Below, piece after piece: positions 54,843-61,625 of a DNA stretch of 64,000 nucleotides. Under the pieces are notes generated by a model. That model saw only the letters and a list, made by a program, of their open reading frames with translations, was not told the origin of the DNA and did not search any database. The position numbers were made by a program, and so were the translations under genes. Position 1 is the first letter of the stretch; the number at the start of each line of letters is the position of its first letter. Where the stretch lies: NCBI RefSeq assembly GCF_900100625.1, contig NZ_FMTY01000001.1:620001-684000 (forward strand), read 5' to 3'. The stretch comes from Flavobacterium saliperosum. GTDB lineage: Bacteria > Bacteroidota > Bacteroidia > Flavobacteriales > Flavobacteriaceae.

Positions 54843-55517
54843 CTATTTTCCGTTGTACTCACTCATGGTATTTCCCAAACCGGCCAATGCGAATGAAGTG
54901 ACTGCTGCCACTGCCATATCGAGACGTTCGGGCAACGCAGTTTTTTCCTGTTCGTCCCATTCGCCCAAAACATAATCCACCTGTTTCCCTTTTTTGAATT
55001 CGTCACTGATGCCGAAACGGAAACGCGGATAGTCGGTGGTATTCAGAATCTGTTGGATGCTTTTCAGTCCGTTGTGGCCGCCATCACTTCCTTTGGGTTT
55101 GATGCGTATGGTTCCGAAGGACAAATTCAGATCGTCGGTGATGACCAATACGTTTTCCTTGGCGATTTTCTCTTTTTCCATCCAGTACTGTAAGGCTTTG
55201 CCGCTCAGGTTCATGTAGGTATTCGGTTTTAACAGTAAAAGCGTTCGTCCTTTGGTTTTGTATTCGGCGAGCGCGCCCAACTTTACGGTTTCAAAAGACA
55301 ACCCTTCCTTTTTGGCCAGATGGTCCACGACTTTGAATCCGATGTTGTGGCGGGTGTTGACGTATTCGGCACCGATATTTCCTAAACCTACAATTAAAAA
55401 TTTTTTGCTCACTTCGTTTGTATTGTTTTGTGGCGTTTGCAGCATCTCCGATTTCATGGGATCAATAGTAGCTGTAACCGCTGTTTCCTTTTTAAAGAAT
55501 TGTGTTAACCATTTCAT
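54843..55517 (-). CDS. pth: Peptidyl-tRNA hydrolase
   Basis: Cytosolic enzyme that frees tRNA from prematurely released peptidyl-tRNA. Core motifs FLIVGLGNIGAEYVNTRHNIGF (split: catalytic His in NTRHNIGF), ITDDLNL and GSDGGHNGLKSI are present. The chosen ATG at 55517 (MKWLTQFF) leaves a 40-residue N-terminal extension before the core, seen in some Flavobacteria; an internal start at the second Met (MKSEMLQ) cannot be excluded. Confidence 0.93.
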   Translation of the reverse strand: MKWLTQFFKKETAVTATIDPMKSEMLQTPQNNTNEVSKKFLIVGLGNIGAEYVNTRHNIGFKVVDHLAKKEGLSFETVKLGALAEYKTKGRTLLLLKPNTYMNLSGKALQYWMEKEKIAKENVLVITDDLNLSFGTIRIKPKGSDGGHNGLKSIQQILNTTDYPRFRFGISDEFKKGKQVDYVLGEWDEQEKTALPERLDMAVAAVTSFALAGLGNTMSEYNGK

Positions 55518-55574
55518 CCGGCAAAAGTAAGTTAATTTGAAAACGTTTCCAAAAACACGATGCCTTTGGTCCAA

Positions 55575-55691
55575 TAGCCCCGATAGGAGTGGAAATCCTG
55601 TTGTTGTGAGATTGCTGCGCAAGCTCGCTACGACAGAATTGCAACGGATAGCGGGAACAGGGATTGCCTAAACGCCCAAGCCATTCGCTTC
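55575..55691. repeat. Dispersed intergenic repeat, copy B
   Basis: Shares with copy A (38884-38981) the blocks TAGCCCCGAYAG, ATCCT, CGGATRGCGGGAA and CCCAAGCCWTTCGCTTC in the same order. The central part differs and holds a longer hairpin (GTGAG/CTCGC around TTGCTGCGCAAG). Together with the terminator at 55785-55813 it fills the 316-bp gap 55518-55833. Confidence 0.75.
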
Positions 55692-55784
55692 CCGATAAAA
55701 ATAAATTAACCGCAAATTGGCAGCTTAAAATTATCAAAATCTACGAATCTGCGGCATAATAAAACCTCTAAAAAAAGAGCATAA

Positions 55785-55813
55785 AAAAAGTCCCGAATAC
55801 ATCGGGACTTTTT
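55785..55813 (-). terminator. Terminator after rplY
   Basis: AAAAAGTCCCGA and TCGGGACTTTTT form a 12-bp stem with a 5-nt loop; on the minus strand it ends the prs-rplY transcript before pth. Confidence 0.75.
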
Positions 55814-55833
55814 GGTATTGAATAAAATAGAAA

Positions 55834-56442
55834 TTATTTTTTCTTTTTTGCTCCACCTTTTTCTGCTTTTGCAGCTTCCTGAGCCGCTTTCATTGCAGCA
55901 CGAGAAATTCTCACTTGCGCAACCACCGTGTTGTCCGGGTGCAATAAACGGAAATTGTTTGTAGGGATTTTAGTCACATACAATTTGTTACCCATTTCTA
56001 ATGGCGTAATGTCCGCTTCTACGAAGTCAGGTAAGTTAGCCGGTAAAGCTCTCACTTTAAGTTTACGTTGGTTAAGACGTAAAACACCTCCTAATAATAC
56101 ACCTGGAGACGTTCCAACAACTTTCACAGGAACTTCCATAGTGATTTCTTTGTCATCATGTAACTGATAGAAATCGATGTGCAAAATTTTGTCAGATACC
56201 GGGTGTACCTGAATGTCCTGAAGAATCGCTTTGAATGATTTTCCACCTTCCAATTCAACTACAACAGTGTGTACGTTTGGAGTGTAAACCAAGTTTTTGA
56301 ATGCTTTTTCTTCAGCTGAAAAATGTACTGGTTGATCTCCTCCGTATAACACGCAAGGAACCATTCCAGCATTACGTACCGCTTTCGTTGAAGCTTTTCC
56401 TACGCTTTCTCTTTCTGATCCTTTAATCGTAATTGATTTCAT
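55834..56442 (-). CDS. rplY: 50S ribosomal protein L25/general stress protein Ctc
   Basis: A 202-residue 5S-rRNA-binding protein of the long, two-domain (Ctc/TL5) form: N-terminal L25 domain with [21 protein letters not shown] and a C-terminal beta domain with [15 protein letters not shown] lysine/alanine-rich tail ends the protein. Located 27 nt after prs, the usual neighbour in Bacteroidota. Confidence 0.95.
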   Translation of the reverse strand: MKSITIKGSERESVGKASTKAVRNAGMVPCVLYGGDQPVHFSAEEKAFKNLVYTPNVHTVVVELEGGKSFKAILQDIQVHPVSDKILHIDFYQLHDDKEITMEVPVKVVGTSPGVLLGGVLRLNQRKLKVRALPANLPDFVEADITPLEMGNKLYVTKIPTNNFRLLHPDNTVVAQVRISRAAMKAAQEAAKAEKGGAKKKK

Positions 56443-56469
56443 TTGAACTATTTAAATATTAATAAAATA

Positions 56470-57411
56470 CTACATTAAAAATTTACCGCTGATGGAGTTG
56501 TTGTTCTGCACCATGTGCATTACTTCTGCAAATAGTGGTGCGCAACTTATCGCTCTGATTTTTTCGCTTTCTTTTTTCAAAGGAATCGAATCGGTAACTA
56601 TTAACTCTTTAATTTGTGAGTTTTCAATTTTTTCATACGCCCCACCGGATAAAATCGCATGCGTACAAATCGCTCTCACGCTTAACGCACCTCTTTCCAT
56701 CATCATGTCGGCTGCTTTTGCCAGGGTGCCTCCGGTGTCGATCATGTCGTCCACCAAAATCACGTTTCTTCCTCTTACATCTCCAATCAGCTCCATCGTA
56801 TCAATCACGTTAGCCGCTTTTCGTTGTTTGTAACAAATGACCACATCGGATTCCAAAAACTTGGAATAGGCATAGGCTCTTTTGGAACCGCCCATATCCG
56901 GTGATGCGATGGTTAAATTCTCTAAATTTAAACTTCTCACATACGGAAGGAAAATGGTCGATGCAAACAGGTGGTCCACCGGTTTTTCGAAGAAGCCCTG
57001 AATCTGATCGGCGTGTAAATCCATCGTCATAATTCGGGTTGCTCCCGCGGTTTCCAATAATTTGGCTACCAGTTTGGCTCCTATCGGCACTCTCGGTTTG
57101 TCTTTTCGGTCCTGACGGGCCCATCCGAAATACGGAATTACAGCGGTAATGTGTCGAGCCGAAGCTCGTTTAGCGGCGTCAATCATTAACAAAAGCTCCA
57201 TCAGATTGTCGGCGCTTGGGAATGTTGAGCAAACTAAAAACACGCGTAATCCGCGGATTGACTCTTCAAAAGACGGCTGAAACTCACCATCACTATATTT
57301 AGAGAACGTTACCTTACCCAGCTCTACACCATAGTGCTTCGCGATTTGTTCGGCAAGATAGACACTTTGTGAACATGCAAATATCTTTGCTTCCGGTTCA
57401 ATGTGTGACAT
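56470..57411 (-). CDS. prs: Ribose-phosphate pyrophosphokinase
   Basis: A 313-residue enzyme making PRPP from ribose 5-phosphate and ATP for nucleotide, histidine and tryptophan synthesis. The PRPP loop VILVDDMIDTGGTLAKAA, the flexible-loop and ATP-site segment YFGWARQDRK and the MDLHADQIQGFF motif are all present. A promoter with TAAATTTG (57463-57470) and a TTG-type -33 element 23 nt further upstream precedes it. Confidence 0.96.
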   Translation of the reverse strand: MSHIEPEAKIFACSQSVYLAEQIAKHYGVELGKVTFSKYSDGEFQPSFEESIRGLRVFLVCSTFPSADNLMELLLMIDAAKRASARHITAVIPYFGWARQDRKDKPRVPIGAKLVAKLLETAGATRIMTMDLHADQIQGFFEKPVDHLFASTIFLPYVRSLNLENLTIASPDMGGSKRAYAYSKFLESDVVICYKQRKAANVIDTMELIGDVRGRNVILVDDMIDTGGTLAKAADMMMERGALSVRAICTHAILSGGAYEKIENSQIKELIVTDSIPLKKESEKIRAISCAPLFAEVMHMVQNNNSISGKFLM

Positions 57412-57462
57412 TTTAATTCGTTGTTATGTAGTTAGTTAGTGTTGTGTCGCGTTAACGAGGTG

Positions 57463-57470
57463 CAAATTTA
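57463..57470 (-). promoter_or_regulatory. Promoter -7 box of prs-rplY
   Basis: TAAATTTG on the minus strand with a TTG (57494-57496) 23 nt upstream, a good match to TTG-N17-23-TAnnTTTG; about 50 nt before the prs ATG. Confidence 0.6.
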
Positions 57471-57536
57471 GAAATTAAATTCAACTCTGAAAGCAATTTT
57501 TTCTTTTATTTTTTGATTGTTTGTAGAATTTTTTTT

Positions 57537-57544
57537 TACATTTG
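57537..57544 (+). promoter_or_regulatory. Promoter -7 box of the tRNA-Leu transcript
   Basis: TACATTTG with TTG at 57517-57519 (17-nt spacer) or 57513-57515 (21-nt spacer). It implies a leader of about 140 nt before the tRNA. Confidence 0.6.
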
Positions 57545-57689
57545 CACCCACAAATTGAAACAATCAATTGTTCAAACAATTACTGTTTTAGCGTTTTTCT
57601 CTAAATCACTAATTAATTTGAATTGCCCGGATGGCTTAACTTTAATTAATTTTTTATAAAAATTAGCAAGTAAAACATCCAATCCATTA

Positions 57690-57769
57690 GCCCGGATGGC
57701 GGAATTGGTAGACGCGCACGACTCAAACTCGTGTACTTAGGTGTGTGGGTTCGATTCCCACTCCGGGTA
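57690..57769 (+). tRNA. tRNA-Leu (anticodon CAA)
   Basis: Acceptor GCCCGGA pairs with TCCGGGT (one G-U); D-loop TGGCGGAATTGGTAGACGC is typical of class II leucine tRNAs; anticodon stem CACGA/TCGTG with loop CTCAAAC gives CAA (reads TTG); a short variable arm, T-arm GTGGG-TTCGATT-CCCAC, discriminator A. CCA not encoded. Confidence 0.95.
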
Positions 57770-57771
57770 CT

Positions 57772-57800
57772 AAACCTCTCAGCAATGGGAGGTTTTTTTA
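57772..57800 (+). terminator. Terminator after tRNA-Leu
   Basis: AAACCTCTC and GGGAGGTTT form a 9-bp stem (one G-U) with loop AGCAAT, followed by T residues. Confidence 0.75.
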
Positions 57801-57834
57801 TTTCTAACGATTCGTTTTTTTAAACACTCTTCAG

Positions 57835-59121
57835 TTACAAAGTGAAAAAGGCAACCACTCCAGCCAACAGCATCACGCCATACCCGAGGTAGAGATAGTA
57901 TTGCAGATGTCGGCCGCCGGCCCAAATCCCAATCCCCATCTTCACTAACGTATTGCTTAAAGTCGCAACGAGAACCGCTTTGGAAGCCAGCGCCACATCC
58001 AAAGAATGACCGGTTAGTTTCGAGATGGATATTGTAATGGCATCGATATCCGAAAAACCCGCTATGGCACTGGAAACCAGCATTCCTTCGGCACCCAGAT
58101 TCGCATTGGCATAACTGACAATCAACAGAATAACCGTATACAACAACCCGAAAACCAAGGCACCCGGCAAATCCAACGGCTTGTCTTTTCGAACCACTTC
58201 CTCCATTCCTTTCACGTTTCGTTGTTTGAAATAAAAATAGAGCACGCAAAGGACAGCCGATCCGAAAACGATAAGCATGGCCAGGTACAATTCGGAAAAA
58301 AGCAATCGGTTAAAAACGAAAGTCCACACAAAAACACGGACAATCATCATGGCGGAAGCCGAAAAAATAGCGGTGGCACAATAAAGGGACAAATGGTCGT
58401 TTTCCTTGCTTTTTTTTGCAAAAATCCAAGTGGTGGCCGTACTGGAGACCAACCCTCCAATGAAGCCCGACAATAAGATTCCCCATTCGGCACCAAAAAA
58501 GCGCATGAGTACATACCCTACAAATCCCAAACCGGAGGTCAGGATAATGACCAATCCGATTTCATGTGGATTAATAACATCATACGGACCAAAAGTTGCA
58601 TTGGGCAAAAAAGGAAACACCAGCAATACAATTACCGTAAAGCGAATAAAATCATACAGTTCATCTCCGGTTATTTTTCCGATTACGGCTTTGAGTCGGA
58701 TTTTGGCGGAAAGCAGTACCACGACCACCACGGTAATCATCAGACTGATTTCTATAAAACCCAAAAACGTTAAACTTCCCAGCAAAAAAGCAATCAGTAC
58801 GGAAGATTCGGTTGTGGCACCGATATCACCGAGCGAGGCCGTTATCCAATAAGATATTCCGACGACAATTATAATCGCCAGCAGCACTCCGAAATAAATC
58901 CAGGGTGAAAAAAGAAACGAGGTCATGGCCCCCATGAAACCCAACAATACCACAAAAACAAATGTCCGCATCCCCGCCACACTTTGCACCTTCTCTTTCA
59001 AGGCGTTGTGCTCCCGCTCCAAACCGATCAGACAACCGATTCCGATGGCCACGAGCAACCGGACCACAAACTCCGATTGCGTCATTTTGAACGTAAGCAT
59101 GTCAACAAATTGAGAATCCAT
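57835..59121 (-). CDS. MgtC/SapB-DUF4010 membrane protein
   Basis: A 428-residue polytopic membrane protein. The N-terminal third is an MgtC/SapB domain (LLVAIGIGCLIGLEREHN, SVAGMRTFVFV, SYWITASLGDIGATTE), and the rest is a DUF4010 domain with SGFIGGLVSSTATTW and AIAGFSDIDAITISI. Family roles range from magnesium stress to lipid traits and are not settled for this fusion. Start taken at ATG 59121; later ATGs at 59100 and 59085 are possible. Confidence 0.85.
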   Translation of the reverse strand: MDSQFVDMLTFKMTQSEFVVRLLVAIGIGCLIGLEREHNALKEKVQSVAGMRTFVFVVLLGFMGAMTSFLFSPWIYFGVLLAIIIVVGISYWITASLGDIGATTESSVLIAFLLGSLTFLGFIEISLMITVVVVVLLSAKIRLKAVIGKITGDELYDFIRFTVIVLLVFPFLPNATFGPYDVINPHEIGLVIILTSGLGFVGYVLMRFFGAEWGILLSGFIGGLVSSTATTWIFAKKSKENDHLSLYCATAIFSASAMMIVRVFVWTFVFNRLLFSELYLAMLIVFGSAVLCVLYFYFKQRNVKGMEEVVRKDKPLDLPGALVFGLLYTVILLIVSYANANLGAEGMLVSSAIAGFSDIDAITISISKLTGHSLDVALASKAVLVATLSNTLVKMGIGIWAGGRHLQYYLYLGYGVMLLAGVVAFFTL

Positions 59122-59266
59122 CCTAAAAAAAGGTAACGGTTAGCGGTAGAACTAATTTCGGAATTTTATCTGAATCACAGTCACTTCCACCAAAAAATCA
59201 AAACCGGACAGCAATCTTTACAAACACCTGTAACTTTACCCACAGAACACTAACCAAACCCATATA

Positions 59267-59389
59267 TTAAGAAAATAACTTAAAAAATTAAGTTATTTTC
59301 TTAATGCATATACTTATTTTCTTAATAGATTGATAACGACTATTTATAATTTTAAGTTGTTCTCTTAAAAAACACAGTTATTTTCTCAA
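59267..59389. repeat. 21-bp-phased array of a 17-bp motif upstream of bioB
   Basis: A 17-bp motif, TTAAGTTATTTTCTTAA, occurs at 59288-59304 (exact), 59309-59325 (3 mismatches), 59352-59368 (2 mismatches) and 59373-59389 (4 mismatches), and in inverted form at 59267-59283 (exact). Start spacing is 21, 21, 43 and 21 bp, so five of six slots on a 21-bp grid are filled. The first two form a perfect inverted repeat with a 4-nt loop. A further small inverted repeat, TACCACGT/ACGTGGTA, follows at 59391-59412. This fills the 373-bp gap 59122-59494. Confidence 0.75.
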
Positions 59390-59466
59390 TTTACCACGTC
59401 GGTCAACGTGGTAAAAGACGTTTAAAAACACTCCTAACAAAATTTTTTACTTCGTATCTAATTACC

Positions 59467-59474
59467 TATTTTTG
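59467..59474 (+). promoter_or_regulatory. Candidate bioB promoter -7 box
   Basis: TATTTTTG matches TAnnTTTG, 20 nt before the bioB ATG and about 80 bp after the repeat array. Confidence 0.5.
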
Positions 59475-59494
59475 AACCATTCAAATAATGTAGT

Positions 59495-60583
59495 ATGAGT
59501 ACAACAACGAAACACAACTGGACGAAAGAAGAAATCATTGCGATATATAACAAGCCATTGATGGATTTGCTTTTCGAAGCGGCCTCCATTCACCGTGTAA
59601 ATCACGACCCTAATGTGGTTCAGGTTTCCACGTTACTGTCGATTAAAACAGGCGGTTGCCCGGAAGATTGCGGATACTGTCCGCAAGCAGCCCGTTACCA
59701 CACTAAAGTAGAAGGTAACGATTTAATGTCGGTTGCACAGGTAAAAGCACAGGCGTTACGCGCCAAATCCGGAGGTTCTTCCCGCGTATGTATGGGAGCA
59801 GCCTGGAGAAACGTAAAAGACGGACCCGAGTTCGATCAGGTTTTGGAAATGGTACGTACCATCAACAAACTAGACATGGAAGTATGCTGTACTTTGGGAA
59901 TGTTAACCGAAAACCAGGCGCACCGTTTGGCAGAAGCCGGATTGTATGCCTACAACCACAATTTAGACACCTCTGAAGATTATTATAAAGAAGTGATTTC
60001 CACCCGAGGATTTGAAGACCGTTTGCAAACCATTGAGAACGTTCGTAAAACGAATGTTACCGTTTGCAGTGGCGGAATCATCGGTATGGGAGAAAGCATT
60101 GAAGACCGTGCAGGCATGTTGGTGGCCTTATCGACATTGAACCCACAGCCGGAATCGGTGCCGATTAATGCGTTAGTTGCGGTAGAAGGCACGCCGATGG
60201 AAGACGAATTGCCGGTGGAAATCTGGGAAATGATCCGTATGGTAGCCACTACGCGTATCGTAATGCCGGAAACACAGGTGAGACTTTCTGCCGGAAGAAC
60301 ACAAATGTCAAGAGAAGGTCAGGCGATGTGTTTCTTTGCAGGAGCGAATTCAATTTTTGCAGGTGACAAATTATTAACAACACCAAATCCGGATGTAAAC
60401 GAAGACATGAAAATGTTTGAAATGTTGGGATTACAACCGCAAAAACCGTTCATCAAATTAATGCAACCGGAAACTGTGGAAGCGGAAGACTCCAAATTCC
60501 AGGCCTTGGGCGAAAAACCAAAATGGTCCCGACCGGAGCATAAAATTGAAAGAAACCTTGAGGCGCAGGCTAAAGGAAAATAA
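59495..60583 (+). CDS. bioB: Biotin synthase
   Basis: Radical SAM enzyme that inserts sulfur into dethiobiotin. The cluster-binding CX3CX2C motif is C55, C59 and C62 in GGCPEDCGYCPQ, and the second iron-sulfur site region (MEVCCTLGMLTENQ, TVCSGGIIGMGES) is present. 362 residues, normal length. It stands alone here, without the other bio genes, behind an unusual repeat array that may carry its regulation. Confidence 0.96.
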   Translation: MSTTTKHNWTKEEIIAIYNKPLMDLLFEAASIHRVNHDPNVVQVSTLLSIKTGGCPEDCGYCPQAARYHTKVEGNDLMSVAQVKAQALRAKSGGSSRVCMGAAWRNVKDGPEFDQVLEMVRTINKLDMEVCCTLGMLTENQAHRLAEAGLYAYNHNLDTSEDYYKEVISTRGFEDRLQTIENVRKTNVTVCSGGIIGMGESIEDRAGMLVALSTLNPQPESVPINALVAVEGTPMEDELPVEIWEMIRMVATTRIVMPETQVRLSAGRTQMSREGQAMCFFAGANSIFAGDKLLTTPNPDVNEDMKMFEMLGLQPQKPFIKLMQPETVEAEDSKFQALGEKPKWSRPEHKIERNLEAQAKGK

Positions 60584-60641
60584 AATCACATCTCACTTAA
60601 TTGATATAGAATACTTTATCTTATATTATAAAGATTTTTCT

Positions 60642-60649
60642 TAACTTTG
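60642..60649 (+). promoter_or_regulatory. Candidate promoter -7 box of the cupin-like gene
   Basis: TAACTTTG matches TAnnTTTG. Its last base is also the first base of the terminator stem at 60649-60681. Confidence 0.45.
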
Positions 60650-60681
60650 CTCTTAGCCGCCCCGCTAAGAGCATTTTTTTT
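60649..60681 (+). terminator. Strong terminator-like hairpin in front of the cupin-like gene
   Basis: GCTCTTAGC (60649-60657) and GCTAAGAGC (60664-60672) form a perfect 9-bp stem with a 6-nt C-rich loop, followed by A and T8. It could end the bioB transcript or act as a leader attenuator for the next gene. Confidence 0.8.
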
Positions 60682-60704
60682 GCAATTCATTTTAATCGCC
60701 GAAT

Positions 60705-61577
60705 ATGAAGTTACATTTAACCGAAATTGAGCGCGTAAAAACCATTTCAAAAGAAGATTTTTACCACCATTACGTAAAAAAACAAAAGCCACTGGTAATT
60801 GAGCAGCTGACTACCGATTGGCCGGCGTATGAGAAGTGGAACCTGAATTACATCAAGTCCATTGCGGGTGAAAAAACAGTGCCGCTGTATGACGACCGTC
60901 CCGTTTCACATGAAGATGGTTTTAACGAAGCGCATGCCGAGATGAAAATGAGCGATTACATCGACCTGTTACAGTCAAAACCCACCAATTACCGCATCTT
61001 TCTTTACAACCTGATGAAACAGGTGCCGCAACTGCAAAACGACTTCCTATGGCCTGATATTGGCCTGAAACTGATAAAACAATTGCCAATGTTGTTCTTT
61101 GGTGGTGAAAATTCCAAGGTGTTTATCCATTATGACATTGATTATTCCAACATATTGCATTTTCACTTTCACGGAAAAAAACAATGCATTCTTTTCGCTC
61201 CGGACCAAACCCCTTATTTATACAAAGTCCCTCATGCTTTGATTTCAAGGGAAGACATTGATTACGACAACCCCGATTTTGAAAAATGGCCGGCATTAAA
61301 ACAAGCCAAAGGGTTAATCTGCAATCTGAATCATGGTGAAATGCTCTATATGCCGGAAGGCTACTGGCATTATATGAAATACCTAACACCTGGTTTTTCG
61401 ATGAGTCTGCGCGCCTATCCCCGAAAACTGAGCAGTTTTTACTATGCCGTATACAACATTGTGGTCATGCGTCATTTTGATGAACTGATGCGCAAATGGA
61501 AAGGTCAGCAATGGATAGATTACAAAAACGAGCAGGCTATTGTGAGAACGCACAAAAACCTGAACATTATCACATAA
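60705..61577 (+). CDS. Cupin-like/JmjC-type 2-oxoglutarate oxygenase family protein
   Basis: A 290-residue protein of the cupin_8 (JmjC) family, Fe(II) and 2-oxoglutarate dependent hydroxylases. The iron triad is H142-x-D144 in FIHYDIDYSN and H222 in EGYWHYMK. The N-terminus KKQKPLVIEQLTTDWPA is typical. Substrates in bacteria are mostly unknown. A terminator follows at 61579-61604. Confidence 0.87.
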   Translation: MKLHLTEIERVKTISKEDFYHHYVKKQKPLVIEQLTTDWPAYEKWNLNYIKSIAGEKTVPLYDDRPVSHEDGFNEAHAEMKMSDYIDLLQSKPTNYRIFLYNLMKQVPQLQNDFLWPDIGLKLIKQLPMLFFGGENSKVFIHYDIDYSNILHFHFHGKKQCILFAPDQTPYLYKVPHALISREDIDYDNPDFEKWPALKQAKGLICNLNHGEMLYMPEGYWHYMKYLTPGFSMSLRAYPRKLSSFYYAVYNIVVMRHFDELMRKWKGQQWIDYKNEQAIVRTHKNLNIIT

Positions 61578-61578
61578 A

Positions 61579-61604
61579 AAAATCCCGATATGAATCGGGA
61601 TTTT
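61579..61604. terminator. Bidirectional terminator
   Basis: AAAATCCCGAT (61579-61589) and ATCGGGATTTT (61594-61604) form an 11-bp stem with a 4-nt loop between convergent genes. Confidence 0.85.
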
Positions 61605-61625
61605 CTGTATTAATCTACTTCTGAT

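Noticed and set aside
59267-59389. CRISPR array
   Set aside because: The repeats are short (17 bp), spacers would be 4 bp, one copy is inverted, and no cas genes are present.
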